Of a stretch of DNA of 21,182 nucleotides, positions 1 to 8,190 are shown one piece after another. Under the pieces are notes generated by a model. That model was not told the origin of the DNA. It saw only the letters and a program-made list of their open reading frames with translations, and did no database searches. The first letter of the stretch is position 1, and each line of letters begins with the position of its first letter. The stretch is taken from NCBI GenBank assembly GCA_964614855.1, contig CAZTMX010000032.1:1-21182 (forward strand), given 5' to 3'. Position numbers and translations under genes: made by a program. This DNA comes from CAWJHE01 sp964614855. GTDB taxonomy: Bacteria; Chloroflexota; Anaerolineae; Anaerolineales; UBA4823.

Positions 1-741
1 TCCAGGTTTTCGGCAACGTCTGCCGTGGATTATTTTATCAAACAGGAAATCCAGGGAACACTTCCTGAGCAAATCAACCGGGCTGAGGCTTTTATCCGTT
101 CGAACCTGCGCAGTATTGTGCATCTGGTGGGTTTACAACGGCAGGAAACCCTGGAATATCCGGTGGAAGCAATTCGTGAAATCCTGGTGAACGCAGTGGC
201 GCACCGGGATTACAACGTCCAGGGGGATAATATCCACCTGTATATTTTCTCAGATCGCATTGAAATCCATTCGCCAGGGGGGCTGCCAGGTCCGGTCAAC
301 CTGAGCAATCTGTTGGAAACCCGTTTCTCACGCAATGCAGTGCTGTGCCAGGTGCTTTCGGATATGGGGTATGTCGAGCGGCTGGGGTATGGTTTGAACC
401 GTGTGGTCGAGATCACACGCCAAAACCAGATGCGCTCCCCCCGTTTTGAGGATGTAGCCAATTCGTTCCATGTCACTTTATATGCACACCAGGAAATGCC
501 GCTGGACCAGGCGCAGGAACAAACGCTGCAGCAATACCAGGAACAATTATCCAACCCCAGGCAAGAAATGGCTTTGTCTTTTCTTTTCCGTCACAAGCGT
601 ATCACCAACCGCGATTACCAGGATTTGTGTCCCGATGTCCATAGCGAGACTCTGCGGCGAGACCTTGCGGACCTGGTCAGCCGTGGGCTGCTGATCAAAG
701 TTGGCGATAAACGCGCCACGTATTACATCTTGAAAAGATAG
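1..741 (+). CDS. ATP-binding transcriptional regulator, AlbA/Schlafen-type (COG2865), 5'-truncated
   Basis: The frame is open from the first base, so the true start lies off the window; a GTG at 25 is only an internal in-frame codon. The visible part carries a GHKL-like ATPase fold of the HATPase_c_4 kind: an N-box with E53, N56, H60 and RDY (numbered from the GTG), then an IEIHSPGGLP glycine-rich segment and an ERLGYGLNR segment. This matches the C-terminal part of proteins often mislabelled 'RecG-like helicase'. The N-terminal AlbA_2 (Schlafen-like) domain expected in the family would be in the missing part. Residues about 175-238 look like a winged helix-turn-helix with a second recognition-helix-like stretch (SETLRRDLADL), so DNA binding is likely. 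It converges on the DUF692-like gene with only 6 bp between the stops. Target genes cannot be inferred. The family call is solid; the function is inferred. Confidence 0.8.
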   Translation, partial: SRFSATSAVDYFIKQEIQGTLPEQINRAEAFIRSNLRSIVHLVGLQRQETLEYPVEAIREILVNAVAHRDYNVQGDNIHLYIFSDRIEIHSPGGLPGPVNLSNLLETRFSRNAVLCQVLSDMGYVERLGYGLNRVVEITRQNQMRSPRFEDVANSFHVTLYAHQEMPLDQAQEQTLQQYQEQLSNPRQEMALSFLFRHKRITNRDYQDLCPDVHSETLRRDLADLVSRGLLIKVGDKRATYYILKR

Positions 742-747
742 GTTTCT

Positions 748-1557
748 CTACAACCCTGTGATCCTGCGGTATAAACGCGGGATGTCTCGCGTCATCGCCT
801 GAGCATCGCTGCGCCAGGAGAACTTTTCCCCCACACCACCATATTCATATGCCAGCAACCAGGGTTTTGCCCACGAGCCATCCCGGATTTGTTGCAGGCA
901 CCACTCAAACACGGGCCAATCCGATTCCAAAACAGGCAGGTGGTCTTGTTTGTGACCAAAGAATTCGTGTAAGCCGGTGAAATGCATTTCTCGGAGCCTG
1001 TCGACAGGCAACTGGCTGAGATAGACACGCTCGTCGATCCCCAAGAAATGGGCTGCAATACGGGCGTGTGAGATATCCAATAACAACCCGGCGCCTGTTT
1101 GTTCCAGGAGAAAATGGATTGTGTCTGGCTCTACTGCCGGGCGAAGGACCTTGCCTGGGCGGTTTCTGTAAGGAACATTTTCGATGATTACGTTCTCTGC
1201 TCCCAGGTGTTGGCAGGCAATCTGGATATCGCCCAGCATCCTTTCGATGACTTGCTGCTGCTGATCCAGCGGAAGAGTGCCTGTGGAGAAACCCGGAAAA
1301 TATTTCGCTTCTGGCTCCAGGTGGAAGCTTACATAGGGCGTTTTGGTCTGGTTTAGTAGAAGCTCAATTTTCCCCCAGTCTGTTTTCTCAATTCTACCGT
1401 TTCCAACCACAAGGTTAAAGTGAACAGCGACCGGATGGAGGCGGCTTGCTTCAGCGATCAGATCGGGCCAATCCGGGCATTTGAAGTAGTCAACATGAAT
1501 AATGCCGGATTGCAGCAAGACTGCAGCCTGGCTGGAATAATTAACCGCTAATTTCAT
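748..1557 (-). CDS. DUF692-like TIM-barrel protein (possible multinuclear iron enzyme)
   Basis: A 269-aa soluble protein with the strand/ligand pattern of the DUF692 (UPF0276) branch of the xylose-isomerase-like TIM barrels. Possible metal ligands are H79 (SFHLE), E126-N127 (IIENVPY), D161 and H164 (LLDISH), H192 (MHFTG), D205-H206 (KQDHLPV) and E238 (AYEYGG). DUF692 members such as MbnB and TglH use two or three irons to modify cysteine in small peptides; whether this one does is unknown. Length fits the family (about 270-290 aa). An ATG at 1557 is preceded by an AGAGGAAAG ribosome-binding site. It lies 32 bp downstream of mltG as the last gene of the minus-strand run. No small cysteine-bearing precursor gene is seen next to it. 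A sugar isomerase/epimerase-like or endonuclease IV-like role in the same superfamily is the main alternative. Confidence 0.65.
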   Translation of the reverse strand: MKLAVNYSSQAAVLLQSGIIHVDYFKCPDWPDLIAEASRLHPVAVHFNLVVGNGRIEKTDWGKIELLLNQTKTPYVSFHLEPEAKYFPGFSTGTLPLDQQQQVIERMLGDIQIACQHLGAENVIIENVPYRNRPGKVLRPAVEPDTIHFLLEQTGAGLLLDISHARIAAHFLGIDERVYLSQLPVDRLREMHFTGLHEFFGHKQDHLPVLESDWPVFEWCLQQIRDGSWAKPWLLAYEYGGVGEKFSWRSDAQAMTRDIPRLYRRITGL

Positions 1558-1589
1558 GATTTGTCTTTCCTCTTTGTTCGCACATTTGT

Positions 1590-2732
1590 TTATGGACAGG
1601 CAAAAGATTGGTGTTCTTCAAAAGTCAGTGAGAAAGCGTGGCGTCCAGAACCATCACAGGCAGCTCTGAAATAGAGATAATCCGTCTGGGCTGGTTTTGC
1701 AACAGCCATCAATGCAAGCAGCCCCGGGTTTGCTATCGGTCCGGGCGGTAATCCCTGGTAGATATAGGTATTATAAGGTGATTCATAGCGCAGGTCTTCC
1801 AGGCTTAATGGATTTTTCCACCAGGTACTCATCTGCTCCTGGTAGCCGAGTGCATACTGTACGGTGGGATCGGTCTCCAATTTCATGCCTTGAGCCAGCC
1901 TGTTCAGAAATACCGAGGCAATGGTTGGCATTTCCTCATCAAGAACGCTTTCACGCTGGACAATTGATGCCAGGATGACAGCCTGGTACAGATTTAAACC
2001 CTGGTCGCGATAAGCATCTTCTAGAGCTGGACTGATTCTTATTTGAAAGTTGTCCAGGATCGTGGTGAGAAATTCATCCAGGGTAGCCTGGCGATCTAGC
2101 TGGTAGCTATCGGGGTAGAGGAAACCTTCCAGGGAGGCACCCGTGGGCAGGCGATCCAGGATGGGATGGGAGATCAAGGGGGTGCGAGTTTCCGCCAGGA
2201 AGGCCAGTGGGGAAATACTCAACCCTGATGTGGGTAAGTTCGCGGCGATTTCTTCCAGGCGCCAGCCCGCCAGGATATGGAAGGTGACTTGCTGGGGGGT
2301 GGCGTCTTGCAGCGCGTGTGCTGTTTCCAGGGTGTTCATGCGCGGGTTGAGCGTGTATTCGCCAGATTGGATACTGGTATCCAGACCGGAGTAGACCAGG
2401 TAGTCGCGAAATGCACGGGCGCTGCGGATGATGCCTTCAGATTCCAGGCGTTGGGAGATGTCATAAGTAGTCTCTCCCAGTTGTATCTGGAATAATTGGG
2501 GGTCATTGGCGCCTGCAGCCGGCGCCATCAGGTCATCACTTTGCAGCAGTAGCCTGGCAGAGAGGTAGATTTTCTGGGTGAAATCCAGGTGTGGGGCTGG
2601 CGCACCGTACTTTTGTTGGGCAAATTGAGGTAGAGATAAGATAAACCAGGCCAGTGCAGCCACAACCAGCGCCAGCAAAATTAAACTGAAACAGGCGAAA
2701 AGAATTCCGGAAGATGATTTTCTTGTTTTCAT
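1590..2732 (-). CDS. mltG: Endolytic murein transglycosylase MltG (YceG-like)
   Basis: A 380-aa membrane-anchored enzyme that cleaves nascent peptidoglycan strands and so helps set glycan length, acting on the outer face of the cytoplasmic membrane. One N-terminal membrane helix lies at about 9-33. A LysM-like region follows (about 80-150), then the YceG catalytic domain. The family signature ASIVQRES with catalytic E261, SVFLNRL, ETDPTVQYALG and the SPYNTY..GLPPGPIANPG segment are all present, so it appears active. The start codon overlaps the ruvX stop as ATGA, indicating translational coupling. The ruvX-mltG pair is common in bacteria. Residues 41-80 form a linker rich in Ala and Pro. The identification is firm. 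Confidence 0.95.
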   Translation of the reverse strand: MKTRKSSSGILFACFSLILLALVVAALAWFILSLPQFAQQKYGAPAPHLDFTQKIYLSARLLLQSDDLMAPAAGANDPQLFQIQLGETTYDISQRLESEGIIRSARAFRDYLVYSGLDTSIQSGEYTLNPRMNTLETAHALQDATPQQVTFHILAGWRLEEIAANLPTSGLSISPLAFLAETRTPLISHPILDRLPTGASLEGFLYPDSYQLDRQATLDEFLTTILDNFQIRISPALEDAYRDQGLNLYQAVILASIVQRESVLDEEMPTIASVFLNRLAQGMKLETDPTVQYALGYQEQMSTWWKNPLSLEDLRYESPYNTYIYQGLPPGPIANPGLLALMAVAKPAQTDYLYFRAACDGSGRHAFSLTFEEHQSFACP

Positions 2733-3196
2733 TGGCTTTCGTCCAGGCTGGATGGAAGGACTGGCGGATTCACTGCATCCAGATAGCTTTGCAGGATGAC
2801 AGTTGCTGCCAGCTCGTCCAGGTGCCCTGATCGTTTTTTTCTGGAGACGCCCATCGTCAGGCGTGCTGCTCTCGCAGATTGTGTGGAGCCGCTCTCATCC
2901 CACAGCTCCACCGGGATATCTGTCTGCTGGCGAATGGCGGATGCCAGGCGAGATGCACGCCGGCTTTGCAGGGTAGGCTGGTTGTCATCATCCAGCGCCT
3001 GGCCCACGATGATCAGCACAGCATCCTGTTCTTTGGCGATGCTGGCAATCGTTGCGGCGTCGACAATGCGAGATGTATGCTGGATCACCGTCAAGGGGTT
3101 TGCAATTGCACCGGTAGGATCGCTTATCGCAATCCCCAATCGTTTTTCTCCTGGATCTACGGCGAGAACGCGCTGTTTGCATGGCTGGTTAAACAT
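2729..3196 (-). CDS. ruvX: RuvX/YqgF family Holliday-junction-resolvase-like nuclease (pre-16S rRNA nuclease)
   Basis: A 155-aa protein of the RNase H-fold YqgF family, which is implicated in maturation of the 16S rRNA 5' end and, by homology, in Holliday junction cleavage. Acidic active-site positions are visible: D14 in LAVDPGEKRLG, E101 in LWDESGST and D127 in HLDELAA. The first-strand motif and the AATVILQSYLD helix are typical. The usual DER motif after the third strand is DES here. A GGAG ribosome-binding site lies about 6 nt before the ATG. It starts 14 bp after wecE and overlaps mltG by 4 bp, so it is probably cotranscribed. Length is normal for the family (about 140-155 aa). Confidence 0.93.
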   Translation of the reverse strand: MFNQPCKQRVLAVDPGEKRLGIAISDPTGAIANPLTVIQHTSRIVDAATIASIAKEQDAVLIIVGQALDDDNQPTLQSRRASRLASAIRQQTDIPVELWDESGSTQSARAARLTMGVSRKKRSGHLDELAATVILQSYLDAVNPPVLPSSLDESQ

Positions 3197-3210
3197 GGTT
3201 CTCCATCCCG

Positions 3211-4392
3211 TTAGATCTTGAACGCCTTGACCGCCCTTACGATTTCTGCCAGGGTGTTCTCATCCAGGTCTTTGAAAAACGGCAGCCGCAGCAAGCGGTC
3301 GCTGACGGCTTCTGTCACCGGACAGTCTCCAACCTGCCCGCCGAATTTTTTACCCATCTGCGACAGGTGCAAGGGCAGGTAGTGAAATACGCTTAGTATC
3401 CCCTTGCTTTTTAGGTGGTCGATCATACCTTGCCGCGCGGCCAGGGAGGGGAATAAGAGGTAGTACATGTGATAGGGCTGTTCGCAATCCTCTGGGATGA
3501 AAGGCATGCGGACATCGTTTTGTTCGCACCACTCAGCAAGCTGACCGGCGTAATACTGCCAGATGCGCTGCCGCTCGTTCTGAATTGAAAGGTAGCTTTC
3601 TAATTGGGCATAAAGGAAAGCAGCCAGGATATCCGACGGCAGGTAGCTTGAACCCACGTCAACCCAGGTGTACTTATCCACCTGGCCGCGGAAGAAACGG
3701 CTGCGGTTGGTGCCCTTCTCGCGCAAGATTTCCGCACGCTCGATGAGACGTTCATCGTTGATCAGCAGCGCCCCACCTTCGCCGCAGGTGATGTTCTTTG
3801 TTTCGTGAAAGCTTTGCGTTGCCATGCAGCCAAAGGTACCCAGGTATTTTCCTTGATATTTGCCAAAGAGACCGTGGGCGTTGTCTTCGACGAAGGGAAC
3901 CTGGTGCTTGCGTGCGATCTCGTGTATTGCCTGCATTTCACAGCCAACACCGGCGTAATGTACCACCAGGATGGCTTTTGTACGCGCAGTAATTTTTTCT
4001 TCGAGCAGTCGCTCGTCCAGGTTCAAGGTATCCGGGCGGATATCGACAAATACCGGGTGCGCTCCGCGGATAACAAAGGCATTCACCGTGGAAACAAAGG
4101 TGAAGGAGGGGACGATGACCTCATCGCCGGGTTGGATTTCCAACAGGAACGCTGCCAGTTCAAGCGCATGGGTACAAGAGGTGGTTAGTAATGCCTTGGG
4201 AACCCCCAATGTTCGCTCCAGGAAGGCGTGGCATTTCCTGGTAAAAGCGCCGTCGCCTGAGATATGCCCATTGAGCAATGCCTGGGAGATGTATTCAAAT
4301 TCGTTTCCGGTCAGCCCGGCTTTGTTAAAAGGGATGTGGATATTACTCATGGAAACCGGTGTATGAGAGGGTATTTGGCTTTTGTTGGTCAT
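3211..4392 (-). CDS. wecE: dTDP-4-amino-4,6-dideoxygalactose transaminase (WecE/RffA type)
   Basis: A PLP-dependent DegT/DnrJ/EryC1 aminotransferase. WecE makes dTDP-4-amino-4,6-dideoxy-D-galactose from the 4-keto-6-deoxy sugar, with glutamate as amino donor, on the route to Fuc4NAc of enterobacterial common antigen. The match to E. coli WecE, as I recall it, is close along the whole length: IPFN start region, DGxFTR, IQPGDEV, PSxTFVST, SFHETKN with the PLP lysine K199, REKGTNRS, FFRGQVDKYTW and VFHYxPLH. Two starts are possible: ATG 4392 (393 aa) and ATG 4350, which would begin close to the E. coli start; neither has a clear ribosome-binding site. The N-acetyltransferase gene ends 30 bp upstream of the longer start, and the two enzymes act in sequence in the known pathway. 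The genes for the earlier steps (RmlA/RffH, RffG) are not in the window. Confidence 0.9.
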   Translation of the reverse strand: MTNKSQIPSHTPVSMSNIHIPFNKAGLTGNEFEYISQALLNGHISGDGAFTRKCHAFLERTLGVPKALLTTSCTHALELAAFLLEIQPGDEVIVPSFTFVSTVNAFVIRGAHPVFVDIRPDTLNLDERLLEEKITARTKAILVVHYAGVGCEMQAIHEIARKHQVPFVEDNAHGLFGKYQGKYLGTFGCMATQSFHETKNITCGEGGALLINDERLIERAEILREKGTNRSRFFRGQVDKYTWVDVGSSYLPSDILAAFLYAQLESYLSIQNERQRIWQYYAGQLAEWCEQNDVRMPFIPEDCEQPYHMYYLLFPSLAARQGMIDHLKSKGILSVFHYLPLHLSQMGKKFGGQVGDCPVTEAVSDRLLRLPFFKDLDENTLAEIVRAVKAFKI

Positions 4393-4422
4393 TTCGATAA
4401 TGATTTTTAACCCTGTAATGGC

Positions 4423-5178
4423 TCAGCAATTTGAAAACCACTTGTGATAATAAATCCGGCAAGCCTGGGTGATAAAACCGTTGCGCTGCACCATGCGCTG
4501 CGTCTGTATATTACGCCCTTGCGTAGCAAGCCGGACATGGTGCACTCCGTGCTGGCTGAACCAATCCAGACCGCTGCGAAAAAGCTCTTGACCGACACCG
4601 CTGCGCCGCGCCTGCGGTTCTACACCAGTCAACTCATAAATTCCCAGGCTGGCGTCTGACTTGTCGATATTGCCGGTGATATAGCCAACCGCCTGCCCGT
4701 TGATCTCGGCTACAATAGCCAGGTCAGCGCCGCCTGAACAGCTCTGTTTTACCCAGGTGGAATAAAACGCCTGCCATTTATCCTGGGAAAAACAAGGATC
4801 AAAATAATAGCGTGAATCCAGATAGCTGTTGGCGGCAATTTTTATTAGTACGGGCAAATCCTCATCTCTTGCCGGACGGATCAATACACCGGGGGCGTCA
4901 TGCGCCCTGCTTTCAGGACGCCAATCATCCAGCTTTCGTTCCATGATCAGCCGGATTTCCACCAGGCGGAACCCGTTGTCTTCTGCCTGGCGGATGGTTG
5001 CCGCATCATCCGATCCAGCCTGGAAATACAGGCAATCTATCTGGTTGGCCTGGCACCAGGAATGAATATCGCGCAGGTTATCCGCGTCCAGCTTATAGCT
5101 GTTTACCCGCGCGATACGGTAACCAAAGAAATCGCTGTCCCATTCAAGGAATTGGCACAATCCGGCAGGTGAATTCAT
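4423..5178 (-). CDS. GNAT N-acetyltransferase, WecD-like (dTDP-fucosamine acetyltransferase-like)
   Basis: A 251-aa protein with a divergent N-terminal domain (about 1-90, with WDSDFFGYRIARV) and a C-terminal GNAT domain (about 98-251). The acetyl-CoA-binding motif A is visible as ARRSGVGQELF (190-200), followed by VRLATQ and NGF. This two-part layout is that of WecD/RffC, which N-acetylates dTDP-4-amino-4,6-dideoxygalactose. Placement next to wecE supports the same step here, although the exact sugar is inferred. The ATG overlaps the stop of the glycosyltransferase gene by 4 bp, and a GAGGTGG ribosome-binding site lies about 5 nt upstream. Another GNAT substrate, such as a related aminosugar, remains possible. 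Confidence 0.82.
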   Translation of the reverse strand: MNSPAGLCQFLEWDSDFFGYRIARVNSYKLDADNLRDIHSWCQANQIDCLYFQAGSDDAATIRQAEDNGFRLVEIRLIMERKLDDWRPESRAHDAPGVLIRPARDEDLPVLIKIAANSYLDSRYYFDPCFSQDKWQAFYSTWVKQSCSGGADLAIVAEINGQAVGYITGNIDKSDASLGIYELTGVEPQARRSGVGQELFRSGLDWFSQHGVHHVRLATQGRNIQTQRMVQRNGFITQACRIYYHKWFSNC

Positions 5179-6149
5179 TTTTCCACCTCAGACCGTTGTG
5201 TTTCTTCACGGATCACGTAGGTCGGTTTTTCCATCAAGCGGAAGTGCATGCGCGCCAGGTACTCACCAATGATCCCCAGGGCAAATAGTTGGACCCCGGA
5301 GAATATGGCGATAATGGAAGCCAGGAACGGAAAACCGGGGACAGAGCCTCCCTGGATCAGGTAGCGACCGATAACATATAACAGTACCAATAAGCCAAAC
5401 ACAGCAAAGCCAAAGCCCAACAAGGATGCCAGTTGGAGAGGTAGGATGGTAAACCCGGTGACCATGTTGACGGCATGGCTGATGAGCTTACGGAAAGTGT
5501 AGTTGGATTTACCCACCTGGCGGGGAGAGTGTTCAACTGGGATAGAAGAAAATTTTGTCGTTCCCCAGGTCAGCAGCACATCCAGGATGACAAACGGGCT
5601 TTGATACCTGCTGAAAGCCTCGCGTACCTGGGTGCGGAAAACGCGGAAAGCGCTCACCTGGCGTGCATGTTTAATACTCATGGCGGTTTGTAAAGCCAGG
5701 CGAGTGAACCAGGATGCCAGGTTGCGCCAGAGCCCGTGCGCCTGTTTCTTTGGGGTTCCATAGACCACATCGAACCCCTTGTCTAATTCAACCAGCAACC
5801 TGGGGATTTCGGCAGGTGGGTGCTGCAGGTCATCATCCATGGTGATCACGATTTCATACCTGGCCGCACGCACGCCGCAAAGCAGGGCATTGTGCTGGCC
5901 GTAGTTGCGCATCAAATTGATCCCCACCACTTCTGTCCTGGCTTGTTGCAGGTATTGGATCACCTGCCAACTGCGATCTCGGCTGCCGTCGTTTACCAGG
6001 ATAATCTCGTATGTGTCACCGATTGTTGGAAGGATTGCTTGCAATTGATCTACCAGCTCCGGCAGTGAATTTTCACTGTTATAGACTGGTATCACGACAG
6101 ATAAATTGGGGCGAACCGGTTGTGTGTCCATTATGGGTTGATTTTGCAT
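5175..6149 (-). CDS. Family 2 glycosyltransferase, polyprenyl-phosphate sugar transferase (GtrB/ArnC/DPM1-like)
   Basis: A 324-aa GT-A enzyme with two C-terminal membrane helices. The nucleotide-sugar fold is at about 15-220: LSVVIPVYNS, ILVNDGSRDRSW, RNYGQHNAL and the metal-binding TMDDDLQHP (D105-D107). Membrane helices span about 236-262 and 275-297. Enzymes of this design move a sugar from a nucleotide donor to undecaprenyl phosphate on the cytoplasmic face. Two starts are possible. ATG 6149 overlaps the membrane-protein gene by 19 bp; an internal ATG at 6131 overlaps its stop as TAATG. Neither has a clear ribosome-binding site, which fits translational coupling. The neighbouring wecE and acetyltransferase genes suggest that an acetamido-deoxyhexose could be the sugar, but glucose or another sugar cannot be excluded. 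Confidence 0.9.
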   Translation of the reverse strand: MQNQPIMDTQPVRPNLSVVIPVYNSENSLPELVDQLQAILPTIGDTYEIILVNDGSRDRSWQVIQYLQQARTEVVGINLMRNYGQHNALLCGVRAARYEIVITMDDDLQHPPAEIPRLLVELDKGFDVVYGTPKKQAHGLWRNLASWFTRLALQTAMSIKHARQVSAFRVFRTQVREAFSRYQSPFVILDVLLTWGTTKFSSIPVEHSPRQVGKSNYTFRKLISHAVNMVTGFTILPLQLASLLGFGFAVFGLLVLLYVIGRYLIQGGSVPGFPFLASIIAIFSGVQLFALGIIGEYLARMHFRLMEKPTYVIREETQRSEVEK

Positions 6150-8182
6150 GCAAGCAAACTATTGACCTGAGAAATGGCTTCTGTACGAGCTGGAGACAGG
6201 TTGGTTTCGTTCACCAGGTCTGCCCAGGTGTAACAAAGCATGTTTTGCATTTTATTTGATGCCTGGAAAGCCTGCTGGGTAAGCTGGTAGGCTGTGTCCC
6301 ACTGTCCGGTGTGGGCGAAGGCGCGAATAAAGGGGTTCAGTTCAGATGCAGTTTCGCGATCGAAGGATTGCTTGAAGGAAAACGCCTGGTCTGCAAAGCC
6401 GGTGATCACTTCCCATTCTTCCAGTTGCGCAGCCAGCTCGGCTTTCTCAAAGTAATAACACCAACCATGTGCAGGTTCCTCGCCAAAGATGTTGAGCGGA
6501 GGGTGAGCGGGTTGGCTGGTGTCTCTGATAAGCGCTGTGGGCGCTGAAAGCGGTATGGCCTCGCTCAGGTAGTCGGGTTTGTACGGCAGGTGGCGGTCAT
6601 CATCCGGGTGTATCACTTTTACGCACCTGGGTGGAGCAAAAAACACCACCAGGGATTGGGAGGTATTACCGCGAAAAGTGGTGGTGCGGTTTTGATTAAA
6701 AACCGGGGTGTCGGGTTCAAGGCTTCCCAACTCAACGCCCAGGCGAGCTTCGATATCCATAAACAGGTAGGGAATTTCCAGGGATGTTTTTTCCGGCGCA
6801 TACGTCCAATTGAGCGGCGCAGTGAGAGAATTGTCGCTGTAATAATCCAGGTAAAGATCGCTGCTCAGGATGGTTGTGCCCGGCTCGATCTGCGGCGCAC
6901 GCCAACTCATTTGCCAGAACCAGTTCTTTAACAACAACCATTCCTGGCGGTATTGCAGTGCGTCTTCATAATGCATACCCGCCGCAAAACCCGTGAATAA
7001 TGCCACCAGAATAGCGCTCTGAAGCAGCGGGCGGTTCAACAGTGCGATGATCCCTGCGAGCAGTAATGCTGCACCGATCATCATGGGCAGGGTAAACCGG
7101 TCGCGCGGGAAAAACAGCTCCAATTGCAGATTTGTTACCCAGAAAGGCCAACCACCCACCAACAAGGCTGCAGCTCCAGCCAGGCAGGCTTGGATCCCCC
7201 AGGATTTACTGGATGAGCTAAGATGGTCATTGTGCTGCGCTTTGAGCCGCAAACGGGTTAGAAAGAATATTGAGAATAGAAAACCAAGGATGATGATACC
7301 GATGTAAAATGGTAGCGTTCCTGAGCGGTTCATCATCATAATCCGCCCCCTGTCCACCATCTGGATCCAGGCCAGTGCCGACACCTCGAAGATATCGTTC
7401 ACAATGGTTCCGACCAGGCTGAAGACACCTGCCAGGGGATTTGCAACCAACTGGTCAAACAGGGTGATCTCACCGCGAGGTGTTTCGTGAAGGAATACTC
7501 GCCAGACCAGAAACAGCAGCATCAGAACCAGGTAGGGCAGCCACTGCCAGGCGATTTTGCGCGCCAGACCTCGTTTGTCAGCAACGCGCCCTTTTTCGAG
7601 AAACCACAACACCAGCGGGCGCAGCAATTCCAGTCCAAAGAAATATTCCGCAACGAACATACTGAAACCCGATGTGACAATGGAAGCTAGCATCAACAGC
7701 CAATAGAAGCGCGGTTTCTGTATTGCCAGGATCATCAAAACAAAAGAAAGCAAAAACAGAGCATAGATGACAAAGGCATTGCTGTAGGTTACAGCTATGT
7801 ATTGTTGTTTGAAACCCGGATACAGGGCAAATAAAAAGGCAGCCCAGGTGACTTGGGTGAGATGATCCGGCCAGAGTAAGCGCAGCACCCACCAAAAAGC
7901 CAGGGTGGTCAACCAGCGGGTCAGGATGCCAAAAATTTGCCAGGCGATCGTACTCTCTCCCAGCACAGAAGTTGTCAGGTGAAACAACCATCCCAATAAC
8001 GGCCGGTCTATGGCAAAGCTTTGGTGAAAACTCTGCGGTCCCCAGAAATGCAAATACCAGATGCTGGGCCAATCATCCCAGTAGAAGCCCAGGCTGCTGA
8101 TCAACGGCGCAAAGCCGATCGCGGTCAGGAACAACAAGGCGATGGGTACAGATTTCTGGCTGAAGTGAATGCGAGAAGTCAT
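6131..8182 (-). CDS. Multi-pass membrane protein with GT-C-like features and a large C-terminal soluble domain
   Basis: A 683-aa protein. Residues about 10-400 hold roughly ten hydrophobic membrane segments; residues about 405-683 form a soluble tail. The first loop carries a paired aspartate (W-D36-D37-W), as in GT-C glycosyltransferases, where an acidic residue in this loop takes part in catalysis using a lipid-phosphate sugar donor. I do not recognise a named family beyond this. The tail has a central segment with Tyr/Asp-rich stretches (DLYLDYYSD) and a C-terminal alpha-helical part that could be TPR-like (about 590-660). The gene starts 8 bp after alaS with no evident ribosome-binding site and overlaps the glycosyltransferase gene, so it is probably coupled to both. 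By analogy with ArnC/ArnT or GtrB/Gtr pairs, it may use the lipid-linked sugar made by its neighbour. That role is inference. Confidence 0.7.
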   Translation of the reverse strand: MTSRIHFSQKSVPIALLFLTAIGFAPLISSLGFYWDDWPSIWYLHFWGPQSFHQSFAIDRPLLGWLFHLTTSVLGESTIAWQIFGILTRWLTTLAFWWVLRLLWPDHLTQVTWAAFLFALYPGFKQQYIAVTYSNAFVIYALFLLSFVLMILAIQKPRFYWLLMLASIVTSGFSMFVAEYFFGLELLRPLVLWFLEKGRVADKRGLARKIAWQWLPYLVLMLLFLVWRVFLHETPRGEITLFDQLVANPLAGVFSLVGTIVNDIFEVSALAWIQMVDRGRIMMMNRSGTLPFYIGIIILGFLFSIFFLTRLRLKAQHNDHLSSSSKSWGIQACLAGAAALLVGGWPFWVTNLQLELFFPRDRFTLPMMIGAALLLAGIIALLNRPLLQSAILVALFTGFAAGMHYEDALQYRQEWLLLKNWFWQMSWRAPQIEPGTTILSSDLYLDYYSDNSLTAPLNWTYAPEKTSLEIPYLFMDIEARLGVELGSLEPDTPVFNQNRTTTFRGNTSQSLVVFFAPPRCVKVIHPDDDRHLPYKPDYLSEAIPLSAPTALIRDTSQPAHPPLNIFGEEPAHGWCYYFEKAELAAQLEEWEVITGFADQAFSFKQSFDRETASELNPFIRAFAHTGQWDTAYQLTQQAFQASNKMQNMLCYTWADLVNETNLSPARTEAISQVNSLLACKINP

Positions 8183-8190
8183 GACGAAGG

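Noticed and set aside
1..741. RecG helicase
   Set aside because: There are no helicase motifs; the sequence is the HATPase_c_4/winged-helix part of COG2865 proteins that are often given this label.
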